From NCBI RefSeq assembly GCF_018390535.1, contig NZ_JAHBBW010000002.1, positions 310,001-374,000 of the forward strand: 64,000 nucleotides of DNA, written 5' to 3'. Shown here piece by piece: positions 25,731-33,922 of the stretch. The translations under genes were made by a program, and so were the position numbers. The stretch comes from Bacteroides propionicigenes (GTDB taxonomy: Bacteria; Bacteroidota; Bacteroidia; Bacteroidales; Bacteroidaceae). Position 1 is the stretch's first letter; each line of letters opens with the position of its first letter. Under the pieces are notes generated by a model that was not told the DNA's origin, made no database searches, and saw only the letters and a list, made by a program, of their open reading frames with translations.

Positions 25731-28589
25731 TTAGTGTGCTTCCAACCAGTTCTTTCCCCAGCCAAAATCAGCTTTCAGAGGTACCAGCATATGATATGCC
25801 CGTTCCATTTCTTCGATTACAATTTTCTGTATAATCTCTTTTTCTGCCTCAGGAACGCTGAAATTCAGCTCATCGTGGACCTGCAAAATCATCTTTGCTT
25901 TCAGATTGTTACTTTGAAGGCGCTGATAGATGAGTGCCATAGCTACTTTGATGATGTCGGCAGCACTTCCTTGAATAGGGGCGTTGATGGCATTGCGCTC
26001 TGCATAACCGCGTACTACGGCATTGCGGGAGTTGATGTCGGGCAGGAAGCGTTTGCGGTGGAAGATGGTTTCTACATATCCGTTTTCGCGTGCCACCTGT
26101 ATGCTTCTGTCCATGTATTCTTTAACTTGCGGATAGGTCTCGAAATATCCGTCTATCAGTTCTTTGGCTTCTTGGCGGGGAACATTCATGCGTTCTGCCA
26201 GTCCGAATACGGAGATGCCGTAGATGATACCGAAGTTGGCTGTTTTGGCTTTGCGACGCATATCGGCGGTTACATCGTTAATATCCACCTTATATATTTT
26301 AGCGGCAGTGGCAGCATGGATGTCATAACCGCTGAGGAAGGCATCAACCATATTCTTGTCTTGACTCAGATGGGCCATGATGCGCAGTTCAATCTGTGAG
26401 TAGTCGGCGGAGAAGAATTCGCATCCGTCATCGGGGATGAAGGCTTTGCGGATTTCCTTGCCGTCTTCGTCACGGATGGGGATGTTCTGCAGGTTCGGGT
26501 TGCTGGAACTGAGCCGTCCGGTAGCGGTTACCGCTTGGTTGAAGGAGGTATGGATGTGCCCCGTACGTGGATTTATCAGTTGGGGCAGCGCGTCGATATA
26601 GGTGCTTAACAGTTTCTTTAGTCCGCGGTACTCAAGTATCTTGCCGATGATTTCGTGTTTGTTCCGAAGGCTTTCAAGTACTTCTTCGGAAGTAACATAC
26701 TGGCCGGTTTTAGTCTTTTTTGCTTTTTCTACGATTTTGAGTTTGTCAAACAGCACTTCGCCCACCTGCTTAGGGGAGGAGATGTTGAAGGTTTCGTCAC
26801 CCGCCAGTGCATAGATTTCTTTTTCAATCTCCTGCAGGCGAAGCGTGAAATGTTCGGACGATTGTTTGAGGGCTTCCGTATCAATACGCACTCCGTTGCT
26901 TTCGATATTGACGAGCACAGGCACAAGCGGCATTTCAATTTCATAAAAGAGATGCTCGACAGACTGTTCTTTCAATTCTTTTTCGAGGATGTTCTTCAGT
27001 TTCAGTGTAACGTCCGCATCTTCGCAGGCGTAACGATACACATCTTCCGGCGGAAGGTCTCGCATACTCTTTTGGTTCTTTCCTCTGCTTCCAATGAGTT
27101 CATCGATATGAATGGTCTGATAGTGCAGATAAATTTCGGCAAGGTAGTCCATGTTGTGCCGAAGTTCCGGTTGCAATACATAATGGGCGAGCATAGTGTC
27201 GAAAAGTTTTCCCTTCACCTGTACTCCGTAATTTTGAAGAATAATCATATCGTATTTGATATTCTGTCCTACTTTCATGGAGTTTTCATTTTCATAAAGA
27301 GGGCGGAATTCATTTACGATTTTTAGCGCTTCGTCGCGATTTGCCGGAACAGGAACATAGTAGGCCCGGTTTTCGGTGTCACTGAAGCTCATTCCCACCA
27401 ATTCGGCTTCCATTGGTTCGGTTCCGGTAGTCTCGGTATCTATTGAGAGAATTTCTGTTGTAAGTAACTTTTGAATAATTTCCTTTCTTTTTTCTTCTGT
27501 ATCAATGAGTTGATAGTCTACATCGAGCATTTCTAATCGCGTGAGATTTGATTTTTTTGCATCGCCCGCCCCGTTGTCTGCAAAATTTGCAAACAAATCG
27601 CCTTGAGCGGGAGCGTTGTTTTCGGAAGCTGCGCTATCGGTTGGCCGGGCAAACAAAGTTCCGGCATAAGGATCGGGTGCGGCGGAGCCGGAAGAAGAGG
27701 GAAGGGGAGTATCCGCCTTTTTCAGGACACGGTTGATGAGCGTACGGAATTCCAGTTCCTCGAAAATCTTGCGGAGTTCTTCTTCATCCGGTTCTTCGCG
27801 AACGAGTGTACTCATGTCGAGCTTAATGGGCACATCTACTTTGATAGTTGCGAGGAATTTGGAGAAAGTAATCATTTCCCGGTTTGCCTCTACTTTGGTT
27901 TTAAGCGCACCTTTCAGTTGGTCAGTGTGGGCAAGCAGGTTTTCGATACTGCCGAATTCCGCTACCAGTTTCTGTGCGGTTTTCTCTCCCACGCCCGGAC
28001 AGCCGGGGATATTGTCGGAAGAGTCTCCCATCAGTCCCAGCATATCGATGACTTGCTCTGTGGACTGAATATCGAATTTGGCTTTTATCTCTTCGATGCC
28101 CATGATTTCAAATCCGCCGCTATGTTTGGGGCGGTACATAAATACGTTGTCCGATACCAGTTGACCGTAGTCTTTATCGGGGGTCATCATATAAGTGGTG
28201 ATACCTTGTTTTCCGGCTTCGGTGGCAAGTGTGCCTATCACATCATCGGCTTCATAACCGGGAACTTCCAAGATAGGAATACGGTAAGCGCGGATAATGT
28301 CTTTTATAATAGGTACGGAAAGACGGATAGCTTCGGGAGTTTCTTCCCGTTGCGCCTTATATTGTTCGTAAGCTTCGTGGCGGAATGTCGGTCCCGAAGG
28401 ATCAAAAGCTACTCCTATATGTGTTGGATTCTCCTTTTTCAGCACTTCTTCGAGGGTATTTACAAATCCCAAAATGGCTGAAGTATTGAATCCTTTGGAG
28501 TTGATTCGCGGATTCTTGATGAACGCATAATAAGAGCGATATATCAGTGCGTAGGCATCAAGCAAGAAAAGTTTATCGGTTGAATTCAT
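25731..28589 (-). CDS. polA: DNA polymerase I
   Basis: Pol I (952 residues) fills gaps and removes RNA primers. All three domains are present: 5' nuclease (about 1-300; LLDAYALIYRSYYAF, GYEADDVIGT, GLMGDSSDNIPG), 3'-5' exonuclease with its DxE intact (LSIDTETTG), and the polymerase (FSADYSQIELRI, RRKAKTANFGIIYG, LQVHDELNFSVP). The frame is open another 126 codons upstream but that stretch overlaps the divergent ispB region, and the family starts at MNSTDKLFLLDAYA; MKKKDKS seven codons earlier is possible. A linker near 300-345 is Pro/Ser/Ala rich. A strong terminator follows. Confidence 0.96.
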   Translation of the reverse strand: MNSTDKLFLLDAYALIYRSYYAFIKNPRINSKGFNTSAILGFVNTLEEVLKKENPTHIGVAFDPSGPTFRHEAYEQYKAQREETPEAIRLSVPIIKDIIRAYRIPILEVPGYEADDVIGTLATEAGKQGITTYMMTPDKDYGQLVSDNVFMYRPKHSGGFEIMGIEEIKAKFDIQSTEQVIDMLGLMGDSSDNIPGCPGVGEKTAQKLVAEFGSIENLLAHTDQLKGALKTKVEANREMITFSKFLATIKVDVPIKLDMSTLVREEPDEEELRKIFEELEFRTLINRVLKKADTPLPSSSGSAAPDPYAGTLFARPTDSAASENNAPAQGDLFANFADNGAGDAKKSNLTRLEMLDVDYQLIDTEEKRKEIIQKLLTTEILSIDTETTGTEPMEAELVGMSFSDTENRAYYVPVPANRDEALKIVNEFRPLYENENSMKVGQNIKYDMIILQNYGVQVKGKLFDTMLAHYVLQPELRHNMDYLAEIYLHYQTIHIDELIGSRGKNQKSMRDLPPEDVYRYACEDADVTLKLKNILEKELKEQSVEHLFYEIEMPLVPVLVNIESNGVRIDTEALKQSSEHFTLRLQEIEKEIYALAGDETFNISSPKQVGEVLFDKLKIVEKAKKTKTGQYVTSEEVLESLRNKHEIIGKILEYRGLKKLLSTYIDALPQLINPRTGHIHTSFNQAVTATGRLSSSNPNLQNIPIRDEDGKEIRKAFIPDDGCEFFSADYSQIELRIMAHLSQDKNMVDAFLSGYDIHAATAAKIYKVDINDVTADMRRKAKTANFGIIYGISVFGLAERMNVPRQEAKELIDGYFETYPQVKEYMDRSIQVARENGYVETIFHRKRFLPDINSRNAVVRGYAERNAINAPIQGSAADIIKVAMALIYQRLQSNNLKAKMILQVHDELNFSVPEAEKEIIQKIVIEEMERAYHMLVPLKADFGWGKNWLEAH

Positions 28590-28651
28590 AGATTTATCCT
28601 TTTTTTTCATGGTAAAAGTACAAAAAAATACCGTATTAACTGTTTTATTAC

Positions 28652-28659
28652 TATTTTTG
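28652..28659 (+). promoter_or_regulatory. -7 box of the polyprenyl synthase gene
   Basis: TATTTTTG, with a predicted start near 28665, gives a leader of about 12 bases. It lies in the 87-base gap divergent from polA. Confidence 0.6.
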
Positions 28660-28676
28660 TGCTCAAATAGCGATGT

Positions 28677-29651
28677 ATGGACAGTATATCCCTCATAAAA
28701 TCCCCGATTTCTGCGGAGTTGGAAGACTTCAAAAAGCATTTTGATAGTTGCCTTTCCAGTTCTAATCTTTTGCTGAATAGCGTAATTGCGCATATACGGC
28801 AGAAGAATGGAAAGATGATGCGCCCTATTTTGGTCTTGCTTGCCGCGAAGCTGTACAATGAGATTTGTCCGGCAACGCTTCATGCTGCGGTTGCCTTGGA
28901 ACTTCTGCATACGGCGAGCTTGGTGCACGATGATGTAGTGGACGAGAGTACCGAACGTCGGGGGCAACTCTCTGTAAATGCTATCTTTAATAACAAGGTA
29001 GCAGTGCTTACAGGCGATTATTTGCTGGCAACGGCTTTAGTAGAAGTAGGGATGACGCGTAATTACGCCATTATAGATGTTGTTTCCAACTTGGGGCAGG
29101 ATTTGGCGGAAGGAGAGTTGCTGCAGCTTTCTAATGTCAGTAACCCCGAATATTCCGAAGATATTTACTTTGATGTCATTCGCAAGAAGACGGCTGTATT
29201 GTTTGCCGCGTGCATGAAGGCAGGTGCGCTTTCGGTGGGAGTCAGCGATGAAAAGGCGGAATATGCACGTCTCTTTGGCGAGTACATCGGCCTTTGCTTT
29301 CAGATTAAAGACGATATATTCGATTATTATGAAAGCAAGGAAATCGGTAAGCCTACCGGCAATGATATGCTGGAAGGAAAGCTGACTTTACCTGCACTTT
29401 ATGCCCTTAATTCCACCCGCGATGAACAGGCGAAGGAGATTGCCGTAAAAGTGAAGAACGGAACGGCTACAACTGATGAAATAGCCCGATTGATCGAGTT
29501 TACCAAAGAACATGGCGGCATTGAATATGCCACGAAAGTCATGGTGGAATTTAAGGAAAAAGCGCTTTCATTATTGGATTCTATGGAAGATACGGACGTA
29601 AAGAAAGCACTGATTTGTTATCTGGATTATGTAGTGGAACGCGAAAAATAA
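28677..29651 (+). CDS. Long-chain polyprenyl diphosphate synthase
   Basis: The 324-residue protein is a trans-prenyltransferase of the IspB/HepS type. The first aspartate-rich motif is LVHDDVVDESTERRG (DDxxD, about residue 82) and the second is QIKDDIFDYY (about 208). It condenses isopentenyl diphosphate onto an allylic primer to make the side chain of menaquinone; chain length cannot be read exactly. The length is usual. An ATG four bases earlier is out of frame. Divergent from polA with its own promoter, and the 3' end is followed by a hairpin shared with the convergent deoC. Confidence 0.92.
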   Translation: MDSISLIKSPISAELEDFKKHFDSCLSSSNLLLNSVIAHIRQKNGKMMRPILVLLAAKLYNEICPATLHAAVALELLHTASLVHDDVVDESTERRGQLSVNAIFNNKVAVLTGDYLLATALVEVGMTRNYAIIDVVSNLGQDLAEGELLQLSNVSNPEYSEDIYFDVIRKKTAVLFAACMKAGALSVGVSDEKAEYARLFGEYIGLCFQIKDDIFDYYESKEIGKPTGNDMLEGKLTLPALYALNSTRDEQAKEIAVKVKNGTATTDEIARLIEFTKEHGGIEYATKVMVEFKEKALSLLDSMEDTDVKKALICYLDYVVEREK

Positions 29652-29655
29652 TTTC

Positions 29656-29722
29656 ACTCTGCCATTCAAGAGGATATGTCAAAATGTAAAAGCTCTATCA
29701 TTCTGTCATATCCTCATGAGTG
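29656..29722. terminator. Hairpin between convergent ispB-like and deoC genes
   Basis: GAGGATATG (29670-29678) pairs with CATATCCTC (29707-29715), with CACTC/GAGTG outside. The loop holds TCAAAATGTAAAAGCTC and ATCATTCTGT, the same words as in repeat copy D, so it is probably a degraded member of that family that can serve as a bidirectional terminator. Confidence 0.5.
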
Positions 29723-29739
29723 GCGATTAAGGTCAGTTC

Positions 29740-30642
29740 TTAAAAGAACTTCATTTCTTCACCTTTGATTTCAGAGAGCAGAAGGTTTGCCAAGCGGCTG
29801 GTTCCCAAACGGAACAGTTCATTGCTCAGCCATTCCTCGCCCAGTACTTCTTTTACAATGGTATAGTAAATCAGCGCATCGTTTACGCAGTTGATGCCAC
29901 CTGCCGGCTTGAAACCTATCTTATTACCTGTCAGTGCATGGTACTCCTTAATGGCTTGGCACATCACATATGCAGCTTCTGGGGTGGCGGCAGGCTGTTG
30001 TTTTCCGGTAGAAGTTTTTATGAAATCGGCTCCGGCATACATGGATAGGATAGAGGCCTTCTTAATGTTGGCAGCCGTTTTCAAAGCTCCGGTTTCCAAA
30101 ATTACTTTCAGGTGATTTTCTCTGCAAGTAGCTTTCAGTTCTTGTATTTCATCGCACATGGTTTCATAATCTCCGCTCAGGAATTTTCCTACTGAGATTA
30201 CGATGTCTATTTCATCGGCTCCTTCCATGATTGCCATGGCGGTTTCGGCTACCTTTACTTCTATAAAAGTCTGTGAAGAAGGAAAACCAGCTGATACACA
30301 GGCTATCTTTACATCCTCCACTTCCAGGGTATCCTTTACTATTTCCGCAAAGTTGGGATATACGCAGATAGCTGCAACATTCTTCAAGTCGGGAAATTCT
30401 TCATCAAATTGATTTACCTTTTGAGTAAATTTCATGACGCTTTCATCGCTGTCCGTACTGTTGAGTGTAGTGAGGTCAATGCAGTTGAACAGGAATTTCT
30501 TTACTTCCGGAGTATTGTTTGCAGGAACTTTTTCTGCGATTATTTTAGCTACTTCTGCAGCTACTTCAGCATCGTTCAGATTGGTGTTGTACTTTGCCAA
30601 GGCGGCGTCATACTTGTTCTGGGTGGATTCATTATTCTCCAT
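29740..30642 (-). CDS. deoC: Deoxyribose-phosphate aldolase
   Basis: DeoC (300 residues) cleaves 2-deoxyribose 5-phosphate to acetaldehyde and glyceraldehyde 3-phosphate in deoxynucleoside catabolism. The Schiff-base lysine is in DFIKTSTGK and the phosphate-binding GFKPAGGI segment follows. The N-terminus is about 40 residues longer than E. coli-type short forms. The start MENNES at 30640-30642 overlaps the end of the mazG-like gene by 11 bases, so it is the last gene of dtd-mazG-deoC. Confidence 0.95.
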   Translation of the reverse strand: MENNESTQNKYDAALAKYNTNLNDAEVAAEVAKIIAEKVPANNTPEVKKFLFNCIDLTTLNSTDSDESVMKFTQKVNQFDEEFPDLKNVAAICVYPNFAEIVKDTLEVEDVKIACVSAGFPSSQTFIEVKVAETAMAIMEGADEIDIVISVGKFLSGDYETMCDEIQELKATCRENHLKVILETGALKTAANIKKASILSMYAGADFIKTSTGKQQPAATPEAAYVMCQAIKEYHALTGNKIGFKPAGGINCVNDALIYYTIVKEVLGEEWLSNELFRLGTSRLANLLLSEIKGEEMKFF

Positions 30643-30967
30643 GGTCAGATAATTTAGGGTTATTGATATGTCTTGTTTGGTCACGTCGGGTCTTCTTCTC
30701 TATGCTGCGTGCAAAGGCTTCGGTGATGTCAACTCCGGTCTGGTTTGCAATGCAGAGAAGTACCCAAAGGACGTCTGCAATTTCTTCTTCAACGTTGTCT
30801 TTTTCTCCTTTTTTGAAAGATTGGTCACCATATTTGCGTGCCATAACTCGCGCCAGCTCGCCTACTTCTTCGGTCAATACGGCCATATTGGTGAGCTCGC
30901 TAAAGTATCGTACTCCGAATTTTTTTATCCAGGAGTCTACTTCTTGTTGTGCTTCTTTTAACGTCAT
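30632..30967 (-). CDS. MazG-like nucleotide pyrophosphohydrolase
   Basis: The 111-residue protein is a single MazG domain with the metal-binding ExxE and ExxD helices: LTEEVGELARVMARK and EEEIADVLWVL. Such proteins hydrolyse non-canonical or excess NTPs. It is much shorter than E. coli MazG, which has two domains. Its ATG overlaps the dtd stop by one base (TAATG) and its end overlaps deoC, so translation is probably coupled. Confidence 0.9.
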   Translation of the reverse strand: MTLKEAQQEVDSWIKKFGVRYFSELTNMAVLTEEVGELARVMARKYGDQSFKKGEKDNVEEEIADVLWVLLCIANQTGVDITEAFARSIEKKTRRDQTRHINNPKLSDHGE

Positions 30968-31419
30968 TATTCCTTATTTTTTGTATCCATGCAAATAGTC
31001 ACAGGACCATCGTTCAGTAATTCCACTTTCATGTCGGCTCCAAACTCGCCCGTGCCTATTTCTTTACCTAATGCTAAACTCAATTCTTTGCAGAATTGTT
31101 CGTATAACGGGACGGATATTTCCGGTTTTGCCGCCCGGATGTAAGAGGGGCGATTGCCTTTTTTAGTGGATGCGTGTAGTGTGAACTGGCTGATTACCAG
31201 TATTTCACCATTAATATCGAGTATGGATTTGTTCATAACGCCATTCTCGTCGTCAAAGACACGCAGGTTGACAATCTTTTTACACAACCAGTCAATATCT
31301 TCTTTGCTGTCCGTTTCCTCTATGCCTACCAATATCATCAACCCTGTTTGGATGGCGGACTTACAAGTTCCGTTAATGGTAACAGACGCATATCCGGTAC
31401 GTTGTATAACTACTCTCAT
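30967..31419 (-). CDS. dtd: D-aminoacyl-tRNA deacylase
   Basis: Dtd (150 residues) removes D-amino acids (and glycine from tRNA-Ala) from mischarged tRNA. The active-site motifs are seen: SQFTLHASTKKGNRPS (SQFTL) and NDGPVT at the C-terminus (the Gly-cisPro-type GP pair). A -7 box TAACTTTG lies at 31451-31458 on the minus strand, so dtd-mazG-deoC is a separate transcription unit from the upstream uvrC. Full length. Confidence 0.95.
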   Translation of the reverse strand: MRVVIQRTGYASVTINGTCKSAIQTGLMILVGIEETDSKEDIDWLCKKIVNLRVFDDENGVMNKSILDINGEILVISQFTLHASTKKGNRPSYIRAAKPEISVPLYEQFCKELSLALGKEIGTGEFGADMKVELLNDGPVTICMDTKNKE

Positions 31420-31450
31420 GTTTTAGTTCTAAAATTAGTCTTGTAGATTG

Positions 31451-31458
31451 CAAAGTTA
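31451..31458 (-). promoter_or_regulatory. -7 box of the dtd-mazG-deoC operon
   Basis: TAACTTTG on the minus strand in the 75-base gap after uvrC; the -33 box is not clear. Leader about 25 bases. Confidence 0.55.
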
Positions 31459-31494
31459 CGAATAAATTTGTGATTGTTATCTACAAGGGACGGG

Positions 31495-33315
31495 CTATTT
31501 GTCGGTAAAGTATTCCTTTATGATTTTTGCTTTCGCTTCGCCAATTACCTTGACAATCTCTTCTGCAGGGGCTTCTTTGATGCGTTTCACGCTCTTGAAT
31601 TCCTTTAGCAGGGCATTTTTTGTTTTTTCTCCGATGCCTTTTATCTCGTCTAAGGCGGATGCTACCTGCCGTTTGCTGCGTTTGTCCCGATGGAAGGTAA
31701 TGGCAAATCTGTGTACTTCGTCCTGTATCTGTGTCAGCAGGCGGAAGAGAGGAGAATTTTGTTTGAGTCCGATTGTTTGTGGCGGAAATCCGTATAAGAG
31801 TTCCGATGTACGGTGTTTTCCGTCTTTGGCAAGTCCGGCAATGGGGATATTCAGGTTCAGCTCGTCGATAACCTCTTTTACGGCGCTCATTTGCCCCTTT
31901 CCGCCGTCGGTGATAAGGAGGTCGGGCAGGGGAGTATTCTCTTCAATGGCGCGCTGATAACGCCGTCTTACGACTTCTTTCATGGATGCATAGTCGTCCG
32001 GGCCTTCCACGGTCTTGATATTGTACTTCCGGTAGTCCTTTTTAGACGGTTTTCCTTTGATGAAAACAACGCATCCCGCAACGGGGTCTGAGCCTTGAAT
32101 ATTGGAATTGTCGAAACATTCTATCTGCATAGGCAGTCGGTCGAGGTGCAATTCCTGCTGAATCTCCTTCAAGAGGCGTACTGTGCGTTGTTCCGGATTC
32201 AGCTTTTCAGCTTGTTTCAGCCGGTCGGCCTTGTATTGTTTTACATTTAGAATGGAGAGCTCAAGCAGCTTTTTCTTGTCGCCGCGCTGCGGAATGGTAA
32301 AGACGACATCTTTAAGTTCCATATCCAACTCGAAGGGTACAATGATTTCGCGGGAAAGGCTCTTGTACCGTTCGCGCATTTCAATAATGCCCAGTGAAAG
32401 AAGTTCTTCTTTCGTTTCGTTCAGCCGTTTTTTATATTCAAAGGTGAAAGCTTGGTTGATGGCTCCGTTCGTAATGTGCAGATAATTGATGAATGCGGAC
32501 TTTTCGTCACTGTCTTCCTCAATGGAGAACACATCGATATTGTGAAGCACATTGCTCACTACCTCCGATTTAGAACGGTAATTCTCTAACAGCAGGTATT
32601 TCTCTTTGATTTTCTGCGCTTCTTCAAATTTCATTTCCGCGGCAAAATCCTGCATCTGCTGATATAGCATCCGCTCTATTTCCTGAGTATTCCCTTTGAG
32701 TATTTCCTTTATTTCAGCGATGTTTTTAAGGTATTCCTCTTGGTTTTGTTTACCGATACAAGGTCCTGCACAGTTCTTGATGTGATATTCCAAACATACA
32801 TTGAACTTTCCCGCCCGGATGTTTTCGGGAGAGAGATTCAGGTTGCAGGTACGTAATGGATAGAGGTGTTTGATGAGGTCGAGTAGTGCATACATGGACG
32901 GTATGTGGCTGTACGGGCCGTAGTAGGAAGAACCGTTGCGTATAATTCTTCGTGTCTTGAATACGCGTGGGAAATACTCGTTTTGCACGCAGATGGACGG
33001 ATAGGTTTTGTCGTCCTTCAGCAATACATTGTAGCGGGGCTTGTATTTCTTGATGAGGTTGTTCTCCAATAGCAAGGCATCTTCCTCCGTATTGACTACG
33101 ATATACCGGATATCGGCTATTTTGCTTACCAATACGCGCGTTTTTCCCGGTTCATGTTCTCTGTTGAAATAGGAAGATACCCGGCGTTTCAGATTCTTTG
33201 CTTTCCCTACATATATGATTGTCCCTTCGGCATTCAGATATTGATAAATGCCGGGACTCTCGGGAAGGTTCAGGACGATGCCTTTCAAATAATCATTTGT
33301 CTTTAGTTCTTCCAT
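31495..33315 (-). CDS. uvrC: Excinuclease ABC subunit C
   Basis: UvrC (606 residues) makes both incisions in nucleotide excision repair with UvrA and UvrB. Domains in order: N-terminal GIY-YIG nuclease (PGIYQYLN, IIYVGKAKNLKRR, residues 15-95), UVR motif for UvrB binding (MKFEEAQKIKEKY, about 213), RNase H-like 3' nuclease (ECFDNSNIQGSDPVAG; LLITDGGKGQ) and tandem helix-hairpin-helix (EIKGIGEKTKNALL). Full length. It follows apt by 26 bases in the mnmG-apt-uvrC run. Confidence 0.97.
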   Translation of the reverse strand: MEELKTNDYLKGIVLNLPESPGIYQYLNAEGTIIYVGKAKNLKRRVSSYFNREHEPGKTRVLVSKIADIRYIVVNTEEDALLLENNLIKKYKPRYNVLLKDDKTYPSICVQNEYFPRVFKTRRIIRNGSSYYGPYSHIPSMYALLDLIKHLYPLRTCNLNLSPENIRAGKFNVCLEYHIKNCAGPCIGKQNQEEYLKNIAEIKEILKGNTQEIERMLYQQMQDFAAEMKFEEAQKIKEKYLLLENYRSKSEVVSNVLHNIDVFSIEEDSDEKSAFINYLHITNGAINQAFTFEYKKRLNETKEELLSLGIIEMRERYKSLSREIIVPFELDMELKDVVFTIPQRGDKKKLLELSILNVKQYKADRLKQAEKLNPEQRTVRLLKEIQQELHLDRLPMQIECFDNSNIQGSDPVAGCVVFIKGKPSKKDYRKYNIKTVEGPDDYASMKEVVRRRYQRAIEENTPLPDLLITDGGKGQMSAVKEVIDELNLNIPIAGLAKDGKHRTSELLYGFPPQTIGLKQNSPLFRLLTQIQDEVHRFAITFHRDKRSKRQVASALDEIKGIGEKTKNALLKEFKSVKRIKEAPAEEIVKVIGEAKAKIIKEYFTDK

Positions 33316-33341
33316 TACTACTTTGCAGCCTTATCGTCTTT

Positions 33342-33866
33342 TTACAGCGTCAATACCGATTCCACGTCTACGTCTTTGCCGAATACGTCCTTTCCGTGCA
33401 GGTCTTTCAATTCGATGATGAAGTTTACGTATATCTTTTGGGGATTCATCTTCTTTACCAATTTGCAGGCGGCTTCCATTGTTCCGCCGGTAGCCAAGAG
33501 GTCGTCGTGCAGCAATACTACGTCATCCGGTTCGATGGCATCCTTGTGGATTTGTACCGTATCTTTGCCATACTCCTTGTCGTAACTTTCTTCGATTGTT
33601 TCTGCGGGCAGCTTTCCGGGCTTGCGCATGGGTACGAATCCGGCGCCTAAGCGAGTGGCGAGGATGGGACCCATAATGAAACCTCTGGATTCTATGCCCA
33701 CTACTTTGGTTATACCTTTGTCCTTATACATTTCATACAAGGTGTCTGAAAGCTCTTGCAGTGCAGACGGATTTTTAAACAAGGTAGTTACGTCGTAGAA
33801 TAAAATTCCGGGAATTGGGAAATCGGGAATTTCCCGAATGCTCTTAGCAAGTGTTTCTTTGCTCAT
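33342..33866 (-). CDS. apt: Adenine phosphoribosyltransferase
   Basis: Apt (174 residues) salvages adenine with PRPP to AMP. The PRPP-binding motif is VVLLHDDLLATGGTMEAA (about residues 117-134) and the N-terminal IREIPDFPIPGILFYDVTTL is the usual Apt hood. The start MSKETL at 33864-33866 was chosen; a longer frame would run back into mnmG across the parS-like site. It lies between mnmG and uvrC on the same strand with short gaps. Confidence 0.95.
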   Translation of the reverse strand: MSKETLAKSIREIPDFPIPGILFYDVTTLFKNPSALQELSDTLYEMYKDKGITKVVGIESRGFIMGPILATRLGAGFVPMRKPGKLPAETIEESYDKEYGKDTVQIHKDAIEPDDVVLLHDDLLATGGTMEAACKLVKKMNPQKIYVNFIIELKDLHGKDVFGKDVDVESVLTL

Positions 33867-33899
33867 AATCAGTTTATTTAATACGTTTATTGAATTCTT

Positions 33900-33915
33900 T
33901 GTTTCACGTGGAACG
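33900..33915. other. Candidate parS centromere site
   Basis: TGTTTCACGTGGAACG, read on the other strand as CGTTCCACGTGAAACA, differs from the common bacterial parS consensus TGTTnCACGTGAAACA at one position. It lies in the 56-base gap between mnmG (gidA) and apt; gidA is often close to the replication origin and par loci. No second copy and no parAB genes are in the window. Function is an inference from the motif. Confidence 0.55.
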
Positions 33916-33922
33916 TTGGCTC

